A stretch of 64,000 nt of DNA from JAKFWI01 sp031399165 (GCA_031399165.1 JANNOO010000037.1:1-64000), one strand, 5' to 3'. Counted from the stretch's first letter, positions 38,938 to 48,302 are shown. The notes: generated from the sequence alone by a model not told the origin. Numbers and translations are program-made.

Positions 38938-39864
38938 ATGCCCGTTGCGCGCCGGACGACCAAGGCTAAGCCGACCCCGTCCAAGCGGGTTTCAAGCCCC
39001 CCTGCGCAGCGGGTTAGTCGCTTAGCGCGGGACTGCGACGCGCTTATGGTCCGTGACGACAATCTTGCCTTCATGAGAACGCTGGCATCAAGCTCTATCC
39101 AGCTGATTGTCACCTCGCCACCTTATAACATCGGCAAATCGTACGAGGCTCGATCGCCTCTAACCTCGTACATTGAAGCCCAAAGCAAGGTGATCGCCGA
39201 GTGCGTACGACTGCTCAAAGATGGAGGGTCGCTCTGCTGGCAGGTCGGCAATCATGTCCAGTCCGGCGAAATCGTTCCGCTCGATTTAGTTCTTTATCCA
39301 ATTTTCAAGCAACATGGCCTTCGCCTTCGCAACCGCATCGTCTGGCACTTCGAACACGGCCTGCATTGCAAAAAGCGTTTGTCTGGAAGGTATGAAACCA
39401 TTCTTTGGTTCACCAAAGGCGACGATTATTTGTTCGACGTGGACTCAATTCGAGTCCCGTCGAAATATCCTGGAAAGAAGCACTTCAAAGGCCCAAAAGC
39501 GGGGCAATTATCTGGCAATCCTCTCGGAAAAAATCCCGGCGACGTGTGGATATTTCCAAACGTCAAGTCCAACCATGTTGAAAAAACATCTCACCCCTGC
39601 CAATTCCCCGTCGAACTTGTTGAGCGCCTGGTCCTTTCCCTGACGTCGCTGGATGACATCGTGCTCGACCCATATATGGGCGTTGGCAGCAGCGTCGTAG
39701 CTGCGCTGAAGCACGGCCGCAAAGGCTACGGCTGCGACGTGATTCAAGAATACGTCGATGTGGCGTGGGAGCGTGTGCATCAACTAAGGGCGGGCACATT
39801 AAGAACACGACCTATGGACCGCCCGGTGTATGACCCGGCAAAGCCCTATGGTGGGCATAGGTGA
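38938..39864 (+). CDS. Type II DNA methyltransferase (beta class, probably m4C)
   Basis: About 308 residues. Catalytic TSPPYN (residues near 58) precedes the SAM motif LDPYMGVGSSVVAALK (near 250), the beta-class order; SPPY is common in N4-cytosine enzymes. ATG 38938 follows GGGGA; ATG 38905 is an alternative. Its stop overlaps the start of a BstYI-like endonuclease gene (GTGA), making a type II restriction-modification pair. Coding sequence is less GC-rich than groEL next door, suggesting horizontal transfer. Confidence 0.88.
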   Translation: MPVARRTTKAKPTPSKRVSSPPAQRVSRLARDCDALMVRDDNLAFMRTLASSSIQLIVTSPPYNIGKSYEARSPLTSYIEAQSKVIAECVRLLKDGGSLCWQVGNHVQSGEIVPLDLVLYPIFKQHGLRLRNRIVWHFEHGLHCKKRLSGRYETILWFTKGDDYLFDVDSIRVPSKYPGKKHFKGPKAGQLSGNPLGKNPGDVWIFPNVKSNHVEKTSHPCQFPVELVERLVLSLTSLDDIVLDPYMGVGSSVVAALKHGRKGYGCDVIQEYVDVAWERVHQLRAGTLRTRPMDRPVYDPAKPYGGHR

Positions 39865-40472
39865 AAATTGTTGAGTGCTATTCCCACCTAAACGGGCTTG
39901 AGTTTCTGCAAGTTCATAAGCCGGCGCTGTGGACGGAAATCCAAAGCGTTGTCGAATCGCTCGACGCTGAAAAATGCAAGACGAAGGTCTCCAAAGAGGC
40001 TCGAACGCTAGACCAAGTGTTTTATTCGCCCATCGACATGAACGCAGCCATGCAAACGTCGTTCGGGACGCATGGCTGGGTCGAGCGACGTACCAGTTAC
40101 TGGGTGACTTCTGATGCGAAGCTAATTCGCAAGACCATGCATATGCAGCCAGCAGAGCAAAAAGCTGAGATTGAGAAGGCAGGACTAACGCCGATCTATT
40201 CTTATAACCAAACCGACTTCGTAAAGGATCGCGTAGCTGTAGAAGTTCAGTTTGGAAAATACTCGTTTGTCGCTTACGACCTGTTTGTAAAACACATGGC
40301 GTTTTACGTTGGCGATGTAATCGACGTTGGGGTCGAAATCCTCGCAATGAAGTCACTGCAAAGTGAGATGTCGTCAGGCGTCGCCTATTATGAGGGCGAG
40401 CTATACAACCTCATTCGCGAAGGCAGAGGCGTCCCCGCTGTCCCGCTCATCCTAATTGGCGTGGCACAATAA
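39861..40472 (+). CDS. Type II restriction endonuclease, BstYI/BglII family
   Basis: 203 residues. The sequence closely recalls BstYI throughout (MKIVECYSHLNGLEFLQVH; VEVQFGKYSFVAYDLFVKHM; MSSGVAYYEGELYN). The active site is D119, E128 and Q130 in TDFVKDRVAVEVQFG, the E-x-Q variant of the PD-(D/E)xK fold known for BglII and BstYI at the same numbers. Predicted target RGATCY, by family only. GTG start overlaps the methyltransferase stop. Second gene of the system; no control-protein gene is seen. Confidence 0.9.
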   Translation: MKIVECYSHLNGLEFLQVHKPALWTEIQSVVESLDAEKCKTKVSKEARTLDQVFYSPIDMNAAMQTSFGTHGWVERRTSYWVTSDAKLIRKTMHMQPAEQKAEIEKAGLTPIYSYNQTDFVKDRVAVEVQFGKYSFVAYDLFVKHMAFYVGDVIDVGVEILAMKSLQSEMSSGVAYYEGELYNLIREGRGVPAVPLILIGVAQ

Positions 40473-40476
40473 AGCG

Positions 40477-40725
40477 TCAGACATAAGCGCCGGTTACAGC
40501 ATCTCGCTCACGGGTTATCTTCGGCTCCATCTCGGCGTTGCATGAGGGGCATTTGTCGTTGCAATCGGCGTCGTGGAGATCAACCCATTCTTCGCCACAA
40601 GGACATGCGAAGAAACGCTCGAAATAAACTCCAAACTCAGGCGGCCACGGCGGATCGAATCCGTCGGGATTGCTGACTGAGTCCAGCCATTGCGGCGCCT
40701 CCGAAGGCGTTTTGATCTTCTTCAC
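40477..40725 (-). CDS. Small zinc-ribbon-like protein, unknown
   Basis: 82 residues. ACPCGEEWVDL and DKCPSCNAEMEP supply CxC and CxxC pairs that could bind one zinc. A GTG at 40725 preceded by AAAGGAG at good distance decides the start; an ATG at 40776 lacks such a site. It lies 25 bases after the DUF1801 gene on the same strand and 4 bases from the endonuclease stop. Function unknown. Confidence 0.6.
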   Translation of the reverse strand: MKKIKTPSEAPQWLDSVSNPDGFDPPWPPEFGVYFERFFACPCGEEWVDLHDADCNDKCPSCNAEMEPKITRERDAVTGAYV

Positions 40726-40750
40726 TAGAATCTCCTTTATCGCACCAACT

Positions 40751-41185
40751 CTAACGCTTCGCCTTCTTATCCCCATTCAGCGCCGCCGCCTCGCGAACGA
40801 GCGCCTTCAGCGCCTTCTCATTGATCTTGTCGCCCTCGTGGATATCGATCGCGCGCCGCGCATTGCCTTCGAGGCTGGCGTTGAACAGGCCAGACGGATC
40901 GTCGAGCGCGGCGCCTTTGGCGAAGGTCAGCTTCACGTAGGTCTTGTACGTCTCGCCCGTGGTGATGATGCCTCCATGCTCCCACACCGGCACGCCGCGC
41001 CACTTCCACGTCTCGACGACATCGGGAACCGCCTGCTTGATGATCTCGCGCACGCGCGCCAGCGTCTCGCCGCGCCAATCTCCCAAGTCCGCAATCCGCT
41101 CGTCGATCAATTTCGAGGGAGAAGCTTCGGCTTTTGCTTTCGTCACGGCGCTCTTCACCGTCGTTTTCTTCATGGACATATCCAT
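40751..41185 (-). CDS. DUF1801 domain protein
   Basis: 144 residues. Lys/Ala-rich basic start (MKKTTVKSAVTKAKAEA), then WRGETLARVREIIKQAVPDV, ETWKWRGVPVWEH and VKLTFAKGAAL, the DUF1801 fold (YdhG-like). Function unknown. Several closely spaced ATGs (41185, 41179, 41173) make the exact start unsure. Confidence 0.82.
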   Translation of the reverse strand: MDMSMKKTTVKSAVTKAKAEASPSKLIDERIADLGDWRGETLARVREIIKQAVPDVVETWKWRGVPVWEHGGIITTGETYKTYVKLTFAKGAALDDPSGLFNASLEGNARRAIDIHEGDKINEKALKALVREAAALNGDKKAKR

Positions 41186-41192
41186 GGCTTCG

Positions 41193-41219
41193 CTCCGCGC
41201 CCCCGTAAACGGGGGAGGA
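41193..41219. repeat. Half palindromic element
   Basis: CCGCGCCCCCGT-AAAC-GGGGGAGG resembles one terminal hairpin of the element at 981-1079. Lies 5' of the DUF1801 gene. Confidence 0.5.
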
Positions 41220-41336
41220 TAAAGTCATCGCTATCCGACAACGCGCCTTTGCAAAACACAAGCGCGCCAAAGTCTTTTCCCGCGCATAGCCAGATCAATC
41301 CGACCCACCTCCGCGCGGGCATATGATCCTCGCGGA

Positions 41337-41792
41337 ATGAAGCACACGCCCCGCCCCCTACTGCTGTCAGAGCAACGCCTTGCGCGCCTCAGCCTCTGGC
41401 TGGCGCTTACGGTTACGTGGTTTGTGGCGCATGTGCTGGCGCGGCTTGCGCCGCATGCGGCGGCGCGCGTTCTTACGGAGCACGCCCGTTATGCGCGTTT
41501 GATTCTGGTGGTGCGCGCGGTTAGGGCCGCCGCGTTTCGCCGTGGATTTATTCACGCAGACATGCGCCGCCTTACCTGCCGCGCCGTCGCCGGCCCCGCG
41601 TTACGCCGCGCCCTGCGCTCGGCAAGCGCCCTATGCGATGCGCTCGCCGCGCCTGAGCGCTGGATCGCGCAGATCGTGCGCCGGCTGAAGCGCGGTTTCA
41701 CGAAACTGCGCGCCCTGCCAGCGCCGCGCCGCACGCGCATAAGCGCGCCAACGTTTGCGCCGAATTCGGCGCGCGTCATCAATTCATCCTAG
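41337..41792 (+). CDS. Hypothetical Arg-rich protein
   Basis: 151 residues with one hydrophobic segment (LSLWLALTVTWFVAHVLA, residues 18-35) and a very Arg/Ala-rich remainder. No family recognised and no clear ribosome binding site. The opposite strand is also open, so this may not be a gene. Confidence 0.4.
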   Translation: MKHTPRPLLLSEQRLARLSLWLALTVTWFVAHVLARLAPHAAARVLTEHARYARLILVVRAVRAAAFRRGFIHADMRRLTCRAVAGPALRRALRSASALCDALAAPERWIAQIVRRLKRGFTKLRALPAPRRTRISAPTFAPNSARVINSS

Positions 41793-41859
41793 GCTGATCA
41801 CGGCGCACAAATAAAACGGCAACACGCCCGCGCTCAAACGCGGCGGCGCCTGTGCACGC

Positions 41860-43254
41860 CTAGCCTGCCGCAGCCTTCCGCGCCTCGGCCCGATCGGCGT
41901 GCAGTTTGTCGGCGACCAGGAACGCAAGCTCCAGCGCCTGCTCTCCGTTCAGGCGCGGATCGCACGCGGTGTCATAGCGTTCGGAGAGGCCCTCGACCGT
42001 AATCGCCGAGCCGCCGCCCAGGCATTCGGTGACGTTCTGGCCGGTCATCTCGACATGCACGCCGCCGGGATAGGCGCCTTCGGCCGGCAGCGCGTCCATG
42101 AACGCGCGCACTTCGGCCATCACCGCGTTGAACGGGCGCGTCTTGTAGCCCGTTGCGGTTTTCACCGTGTTGCCGTGCATCGGATCGCAGGACCAAACCA
42201 CATTACGGCCTTCCTTCACCACCGCGCGCACCAGTTTCGGCAGACCCGCCGTCACCTTCTCGGCGCCGAAGCGCGTGATCAAGGTAAGCCGGCCAGGCTC
42301 GTTCTCCGGATTGAGCGCATCGATCAGGGGCAGCAGGTCGTCGGCTTCCAACGTCGGCCCGCATTTCATGCCGATCGGATTTTTCACGCCCTTGAGAAAT
42401 TCGACATGCGCCCCGTCAAGCTGGCGGGTGCGGTCTCCGATCCAGAGGAAATGCGCACTGGTGTCGACAAATGTGCCCGGCGCAGCGGTGGAATCTTCGC
42501 GGGTCATCGCCTCTTCGTAGCCGAGCAGCAGCGCCTCATGGCTGGTGTAGAAATCCACACTGCGCATTTGCGGCGCGCTTTCCGGCGTGATGCCGCACGC
42601 TTCCATGAAGCGCACGGCTTCATCGATGCGGTTGGCCATTTCGAAATAGCGCGCGCCCGCCCCGCCCTTGCGGGTGAAGTCGAGCATCCATTGGCGCACG
42701 CGGTGCAGATCGGCATAGCCGCCATCGGCCAGCGCACGAATGAAATTCAGGGTCGAGGCCGATTGCGAATACGCCGTCAGCAGCCGCTGCGGATCGGGCA
42801 CGCGCGCCGCGGCGGTGAATTCCTCGCCATTGATGTTGTCGCCGCGATAGCTCGGCAGCGTAACACCATTGATCGTCTCGATCGGCTCGCTGCGCGGCTT
42901 GGCGAACTGGCCGGCGATGCGGCCGACTTTCACCACCGATTTGCCGCCGGCGAAGGTCAGCACTACCGCCATCTGCATCAGCACGCGGAACGTGTCGCGA
43001 ATCTTGTTGGTGTCGAATTCCTTAAAGCTTTCGGCGCAATCGCCGCCCTGCAGCAGAAACGATTTGCCGTTCGCGACGTCGGCCAGGCGCGCCTTCAGCG
43101 CCCGCACTTCTCCGGCCGAAACCAGCGGCGGAAACGCCCGCAGGGTGTCCTCCACACGCGCCAGCGCGCCGGTGTCAGGGTAGTCATTCGGAATGTGTTT
43201 GGCCGGCCGGCTCCGCCAGGAGCCCGGCCGCCAGGCCGAGGGCATCTGCTTCAT
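41860..43254 (-). CDS. aroG: 3-deoxy-7-phosphoheptulonate synthase, class II
   Basis: 464 residues. First step of the shikimate pathway (PEP + erythrose 4-phosphate). Class II signatures LLQGGDCAESF, KVGRIAGQFAKPRSEP, VWSCDPMHGNT and GGVHVEMTGQNVTECLGG are intact. Plant/alphaproteobacterial-type enzyme of normal length. Alone on its strand, divergent from the histidine kinase gene. Confidence 0.96.
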   Translation of the reverse strand: MKQMPSAWRPGSWRSRPAKHIPNDYPDTGALARVEDTLRAFPPLVSAGEVRALKARLADVANGKSFLLQGGDCAESFKEFDTNKIRDTFRVLMQMAVVLTFAGGKSVVKVGRIAGQFAKPRSEPIETINGVTLPSYRGDNINGEEFTAAARVPDPQRLLTAYSQSASTLNFIRALADGGYADLHRVRQWMLDFTRKGGAGARYFEMANRIDEAVRFMEACGITPESAPQMRSVDFYTSHEALLLGYEEAMTREDSTAAPGTFVDTSAHFLWIGDRTRQLDGAHVEFLKGVKNPIGMKCGPTLEADDLLPLIDALNPENEPGRLTLITRFGAEKVTAGLPKLVRAVVKEGRNVVWSCDPMHGNTVKTATGYKTRPFNAVMAEVRAFMDALPAEGAYPGGVHVEMTGQNVTECLGGGSAITVEGLSERYDTACDPRLNGEQALELAFLVADKLHADRAEARKAAAG

Positions 43255-43357
43255 AGAGGGTTAAATAGCGTCTTTCAGGCGCGAGACCAGCCTGGCGGTA
43301 AACGCGGTTTAAACCTCTTTCGTCTATCGATGGCCGAAAGGGTCCCAGGGGAGCCGT

Positions 43358-45442
43358 ATGCTTACGGAAGAAATCCGGCGTGACGGCGCGCCTATCGGGC
43401 CAGAAGCCACTTGCGCGGAGGCCCGCCTGGTCATTGCCGATTACGCGCCGGCGATCGCCATCGTCGACCGTAATGAAAAGCCGATCGGGCTGGTTTCCCG
43501 CGCCGCCTTGTTCGCCGCCAACCCCGATCGCCCGATCACCGCCCTGGCCGACAGCGCGCCCCTGATCATCGACGCATCAGCCGATATCGCCGAGGTGGAG
43601 GCGCGGCTCCTGGGTCATCCCCACGCCCTCGGCGCTGGCTTTATCATCGTCGAGGCCGGCCGCTACGCCGCCATCGGAGACGCGGTGGCGACGCTGCGCC
43701 AGGCGGCCCAAACACGCGCGCGCGCCTTGCATTGTCAGAACGTCGCGCTGCACAGCGGCGACGCCACGATCTGGGCGATCGACTATGCCGGACGGCGCCT
43801 CATCGGGGCCGAACGCATCGCCGAACTGTTCGGATGGCCGATCACGTTTTCCGATTTCGCGCGTGAATGGCGCTTCGTGCCAGCCTCCCACAGGGAGTCT
43901 TTTCAGGCTGCAATGGAAGCGGCGCGAAAAGACGGGCGCTTCCATTTCCAGCACACGCTGCTCAAGCCGGACGGCGCGCGCGTCTGCTTCGAGCATTGCG
44001 CCCATGTGACCTTCGACGAAACCGGCGCGCCGCTCGCCGCCCACTTTCTCAGCTCCGACATAAGCCACCGCTTCAGCGCCATATCGGCGATGGAATCCGT
44101 GATCGAACAGATCGGGGCCATTGACGAGGACGACAAAAGTACCATCGAGGCCATGAACAGCAGGCTGGCCGAACATGGCCTGTTAACGCCGCAGATGATG
44201 CTGCAGCGCTCCTTGCAGCGCCTGACCAACGCGCTCAGGCATCTAGAACAGCGCAACGAATTGCTGGTCGCCGCGATGGCCGAGGCCGAACGCGCCAATG
44301 CCGCCAAAACCCAATTCCTGGCCAATGTCAGCCACGAATTGCGCACGCCGCTCAACGCGATCCTGGGCTACAGCGAAATTCTCGAGGAAGACCTCTCCGC
44401 AGCAAATCTCGAAACACCCGCGCAGGACGCCCAGCGCATTCGCGGCGCCGCCCGCCATCTTCTGCACCTGATCAACGGCCTGCTCGATCTTTCGAAGGTC
44501 GAAGCGGGCAAGATGGATGTCAACGTCGAGACGTTCGACCTTCGCGATGCGCTCAGCCGGACGATCGACACGATCCGCCCGCTGGCGCATAAATCGGGCA
44601 ACAGCATCGAAGTGGAGCTTGCTGACGATCTCGGCCAGGCGGACACGGACCACGTCAAGCTGAACCAATGCCTGCTCAATCTGCTCTCCAACGCCTGCAA
44701 ATTCACCAAGGGCGGTCAGGTGAGTCTGTCTGCGCACCGTGACGGCGACCGGCTGGTGTTCGAAGTCGCCGACACCGGCATCGGCATGACAAACGCCCAA
44801 GCCGAGCAAATCTTCAAACCGTTCATGCAGGCAGACGGGCTCACCACGCACCGCTTTGGCGGCACCGGCCTGGGCCTTGCCATCACGCGAGAAATGGCGC
44901 GCCTGCTCGGCGGCGATGTGTCGGTGATCACCGCGCCGGGGCGGGGTTCGACCTTTAGGCTTACCGCACTGGCGCAGCTCGGCCGGCCGATGGCCGCCGC
45001 CCAAGCGGCCGCGACAGAAAAAGACCACGACCGCCTGCTGGCCCTTGTCGTCGATGCCGATCCGTCCGTGCAGGAAACCGCCCGCCGCGGCATGAGCCGG
45101 CTTGGCTTTGGCGTGCGCGGCGCATCCAGCACGGAAGCAGCGCTCACCATCATGCGCGAACGGCGCCCGTCGATTGTGGTTCTGGGCGCCGCCGAGCTTG
45201 GCGCGCCTGACCTTACCCTGCTTGAACAGATCAAAACCGATCCCGCGCTGCGCGACACGCCCGTGATCGTGCTCGGCGCACCGGCGGGGCGCGAACGGGC
45301 CATTACCTTGGGCGCGTGCGAGCACATTCCCAAACCGATCGATCACGAAGCGTTGGCCGCCGCCGCCGTGCGTTACGCTGATTTTAACCCGATTGTGGGA
45401 ATATCATCGGCCACAGCCGCGCGCGCAGCGAACGCGGCATAG
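43358..45442 (+). CDS. Histidine kinase with CBS-like N-terminus and pseudo-receiver
   Basis: 694 residues with no membrane helix. Residues 1-110 look CBS-like (AIAIVDRNEKPIGLVSR); a PAS-like part follows (RLIGAERIAELFGWP; FHFQHTLLKPDGARV). HisKA has H about 326 in NVSHELRTPLNAILGY, and HATPase reads NLLSNACKF, DTGIGM and GGTGLGLAI. The C-terminal receiver is degenerate: the phospho-Asp position reads VVLGAAEL, though VDAD and PKPID remain. Twelve bases later lies a complete single-domain receiver, the likely phosphotransfer partner. Confidence 0.92.
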   Translation: MLTEEIRRDGAPIGPEATCAEARLVIADYAPAIAIVDRNEKPIGLVSRAALFAANPDRPITALADSAPLIIDASADIAEVEARLLGHPHALGAGFIIVEAGRYAAIGDAVATLRQAAQTRARALHCQNVALHSGDATIWAIDYAGRRLIGAERIAELFGWPITFSDFAREWRFVPASHRESFQAAMEAARKDGRFHFQHTLLKPDGARVCFEHCAHVTFDETGAPLAAHFLSSDISHRFSAISAMESVIEQIGAIDEDDKSTIEAMNSRLAEHGLLTPQMMLQRSLQRLTNALRHLEQRNELLVAAMAEAERANAAKTQFLANVSHELRTPLNAILGYSEILEEDLSAANLETPAQDAQRIRGAARHLLHLINGLLDLSKVEAGKMDVNVETFDLRDALSRTIDTIRPLAHKSGNSIEVELADDLGQADTDHVKLNQCLLNLLSNACKFTKGGQVSLSAHRDGDRLVFEVADTGIGMTNAQAEQIFKPFMQADGLTTHRFGGTGLGLAITREMARLLGGDVSVITAPGRGSTFRLTALAQLGRPMAAAQAAATEKDHDRLLALVVDADPSVQETARRGMSRLGFGVRGASSTEAALTIMRERRPSIVVLGAAELGAPDLTLLEQIKTDPALRDTPVIVLGAPAGRERAITLGACEHIPKPIDHEALAAAAVRYADFNPIVGISSATAARAANAA

Positions 45443-45454
45443 AGAGGAAGCGCC

Positions 45455-45823
45455 ATGCGCGTGCTTTTGGCTGAAGATAACGCGGACAACCGCGAAATGC
45501 TTGCCCGGCGTCTTGAGCGGCGCGGCTTCACTGTCGATGTCGCCGAAGACGGCGCGCTCGCGGTTGCGGCGGCCAACAATAACCGCCCTGACGTGGTGTT
45601 GATGGACGTGTCCATGCCCGTAATGTCTGGCCTTGAAGCCACGCGCGCGCTGCGCGCCGCGCCAGGCACCGCCGATCTGAAGATCATAGCCCTCACCGCC
45701 CACGCCATGGCGTCCGCGCGAGAGGAATGCATGGCGGCCGGCTGCGACGCCTTCGCCACCAAGCCCGTCGATTTCGCAGCGTTACTGGAAACGATCGAAG
45801 CGGTGGTCGGCAAGCAGGGCTGA
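45455..45823 (+). CDS. Single-domain response regulator
   Basis: 122 residues, receiver only. Acidic pocket LLAEDN, phospho-Asp in VVLMDVSMP, Thr in IIALTAHAM and Lys in FATKPVD are intact. No output domain, as in CheY/DivK-type proteins. Twelve bases after the kinase stop, so almost certainly its partner; it supplies the Asp the kinase's own receiver lacks. Confidence 0.95.
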   Translation: MRVLLAEDNADNREMLARRLERRGFTVDVAEDGALAVAAANNNRPDVVLMDVSMPVMSGLEATRALRAAPGTADLKIIALTAHAMASAREECMAAGCDAFATKPVDFAALLETIEAVVGKQG

Positions 45824-45876
45824 TCCACCGGGCGTAGCCGCCTTTGCGTATGTCTCCATAATTACGCGCGCCATTT

Positions 45877-45933
45877 ACCCTTCCGTAGGGAGGGTGGCGA
45901 AGACGCAATCTGAGCGGGTGGAGTGTTGCGGTG
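45877..45933. repeat. Half palindromic element
   Basis: TACCCTTCCGTAGGGAGGGTGGCGAAG continues as ACGCAATCTGAGCGGGTGGAG and matches the left half of the 19474 element with few changes. The right half is absent. Lies about 55 bases after the receiver gene. Confidence 0.65.
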
Positions 45934-46163
45934 AGTTCGCTCAGCGCGGCAGTGGCCCAGGCCGCGATCCGTCCCGGTTCATGTTCGGATGCTCGAACAG
46001 CCGGCCCCGTCCGTTTGAACGCAGACGCATCGCCACCGACGGCTTGTCACGCTGACCGCTTCCCCGCGCGCTCCGAAGGTTTCGAGACCCTCGAAACCAG
46101 AACGGCTTGCCTTAGCATCACCTTTTGGGTAAGTAAGCAGAAAGAAACTAATGGGGGAAACCG
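45934..46163 (+). promoter_or_regulatory. Upstream region of TonB receptor with inverted repeat
   Basis: No gene. At 46078-46098 there is a perfect 9-bp inverted repeat GGTTTCGAG-N3-CTCGAAACC, 66 bases before the receptor ATG. It is a strong operator candidate for a dimeric regulator, perhaps the TetR protein at 48299-48889. Confidence 0.5.
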
Positions 46164-48302
46164 ATGGATAACAAAATTTCGCGCTTGGCGCTGTCTTTTT
46201 GCGTGTGGCCCGTGGCGCTGATGGCATGCGGCGGCCATGCGCTCGCGCAACAATACGCCGAGCCCGAGGGGTTAGAGATCGTCGTGACCGCACAAAAGCG
46301 GAGCGAAACCCTACGTGAAACGCCAATTGCGATTACGGTAATCCCGGGCGATGTGATTGAGGAGCGCGGCCTCAATTCGTTTGATGACATCGCCAAATTG
46401 AGCCCCTCATTCCGCGTGGAAACGGGCGAAAACGCCAACGACACGCGCATTGTGATGCGCGGCATTAGTGCGAGCGCCGTGGAACTTGCCCAACCGCCTA
46501 GCGTGGGGGTCTATGTTGACGGCGTTTATCAAAGCGGTCGAGCGGGGCTCAATGTCGATCTACTGGACGTGGCTCAGATAGAAGTTTTGCGCGGGCCGCA
46601 AGGCACGATTTTCGGACGCAACACGGCCGCCGGCGCGCTCAATATTACGACCCGTCGCCCTCCCGAAGAGTTTGAAGCACGTATCAACGGCGAGGTCGGC
46701 AATTTCAATTATTGGCGCGCTGGTGGGGCGATCGGTGGTCCGGTCATCGGCGACTCGGTATTCGGTCGCATCGCCGCCTACGGAACCGAACGCGACGGTT
46801 TTGTCGACAACACATTCAACAGCTCCACTCTGGGGGGTAGTGAAGGCTACGGCATTCGCGGCGCACTGCTCTATGACGGTGGCGGCGCTTTCACAGCGGC
46901 GCTTTCGGCCGATTTCACAAACGACTTCGTAACGTCCAATCCTAGAGTTGCAAACTTTCGCCAACGCAGTGTGTCATTTAACTCTCCGCATGACGACGAC
47001 CGCGACGTTGCTGGTGTCGCGCTTACTTTAACCTACGATTTCGGCGGCGCTGAACTTACCGCTATCTCGGGCTATCGCACGTGGGACGATCTCCGTCGCG
47101 ACGACCTGGACGCGTCTCCTCTCCCGCAAAGTTTCAGCACGAACGATGTTAGCAGCGAAGCGTTGAGTCAGGAATTACGTCTCGCAAGCGCCGGCGGAGG
47201 TAGTTTTGACTGGCTGGTCGGCCTCTACGCGAGCGACGAAACAATTGAATCGCGCACGGATCTAACACTCTCGCTTCCCGCGCTTCCCCCGGCGTTCCCG
47301 CCCTCCTTTGTGGCCTATTCGGGCGTAAGCAATTTGGAGTTACAAGACCGATCATCCGCGGTCTTCGGCAACGTCTCCTATCGATTTGGGGAGCGCTACA
47401 AAGTTACACTCGGTGGCCGCTATACAGAGGACGAGCGCGAAGTGCGCGACGATCAAACCGGCTTTATCCCTTCCCTGCTCGGATCGCCGTTTGGGCCGGT
47501 CAGCAACAGCGCATCGACCGATTATGGCGTGTTTACCGGCACTGCCTCTGTGAGCGCGAACCTTACGCCCAGACAGACGGTCTATGCTTCCATCGCGCAA
47601 GGCTATCGCGCCGGCGGCGCGAACGTGGCGGCGCTCGCACCGCAGCGCACCTTCGATCCAGAAGAATCGATCAATTATGAAATCGGATTGAAGTCCGCGC
47701 TGCTTGACAATCGCATGACTTTTGCGGTCGCGGCCTTTGCGATCGAATACACCGGCCTTCAGGTCTTTCTTTCGGATCCGACCACATTTGCAAACTACAC
47801 CGCCAATTCACAAGAGGCGCGCTCATTCGGCGTAGAAGCCGAGGTGACGCTGCGTGTCACCGAGTCTTTGACCCTGAGCGGGGGATTTGGGGTGAATGAA
47901 ACCGAATACACTGATTTCAGAAATTGTGATCTGACGCCCATCACGGACTGCAGTGGCAACGCTTTGCAGAACGCGCCTGACACCACCGCCAGCTTACGAC
48001 TCGACTATGAACAGCCGTTTGGCGGTGTCTTGCTTTTCACAGGCGCCGACATCTCTCATACTGGTAAGACATTTCTTTCTCCCACCAATAGTCAAGCGAG
48101 CAGGCGCGAGCCTTACGCGCTGTTGAACGCTGAATTGGGTCTGCGTGGCGTTGATCGCAATTGGTCGCTGTCACTTTGGGGCCGCAACATCTTCGACCAG
48201 GAGTATGTCACGGGGTATCTTGAGGCTTCACCGTTCTCGGCGGATACATATGTGCTTGGCACACCACGAACGTTCGGTGCGCGCGCTGCTCGCACCTTCT
48301 AG
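46164..48302 (+). CDS. TonB-dependent outer-membrane receptor
   Basis: 712 residues. Signal peptide (LALSFCVWPVALMACGGHALAQ), TonB-box-like EIVVTAQKR, plug domain (GVYVDGVYQSGRAGLN; IEVLRGPQGTIFGRNTAAGA) and a beta-barrel ending in aromatic F (FGARAARTF). Such receptors import iron chelates, vitamins or carbohydrates. The nearby TetR and ferric-reductase-like genes hint at iron, without proof. It converges on tetR with a four-base stop overlap. Codon use is less GC-biased than the core genes around it. Confidence 0.93.
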   Translation: MDNKISRLALSFCVWPVALMACGGHALAQQYAEPEGLEIVVTAQKRSETLRETPIAITVIPGDVIEERGLNSFDDIAKLSPSFRVETGENANDTRIVMRGISASAVELAQPPSVGVYVDGVYQSGRAGLNVDLLDVAQIEVLRGPQGTIFGRNTAAGALNITTRRPPEEFEARINGEVGNFNYWRAGGAIGGPVIGDSVFGRIAAYGTERDGFVDNTFNSSTLGGSEGYGIRGALLYDGGGAFTAALSADFTNDFVTSNPRVANFRQRSVSFNSPHDDDRDVAGVALTLTYDFGGAELTAISGYRTWDDLRRDDLDASPLPQSFSTNDVSSEALSQELRLASAGGGSFDWLVGLYASDETIESRTDLTLSLPALPPAFPPSFVAYSGVSNLELQDRSSAVFGNVSYRFGERYKVTLGGRYTEDEREVRDDQTGFIPSLLGSPFGPVSNSASTDYGVFTGTASVSANLTPRQTVYASIAQGYRAGGANVAALAPQRTFDPEESINYEIGLKSALLDNRMTFAVAAFAIEYTGLQVFLSDPTTFANYTANSQEARSFGVEAEVTLRVTESLTLSGGFGVNETEYTDFRNCDLTPITDCSGNALQNAPDTTASLRLDYEQPFGGVLLFTGADISHTGKTFLSPTNSQASRREPYALLNAELGLRGVDRNWSLSLWGRNIFDQEYVTGYLEASPFSADTYVLGTPRTFGARAARTF

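Noticed and set aside
41899..43383. 494-codon plus-strand frame opposite DAHP synthase
   Set aside because: Shadow frame without motifs.
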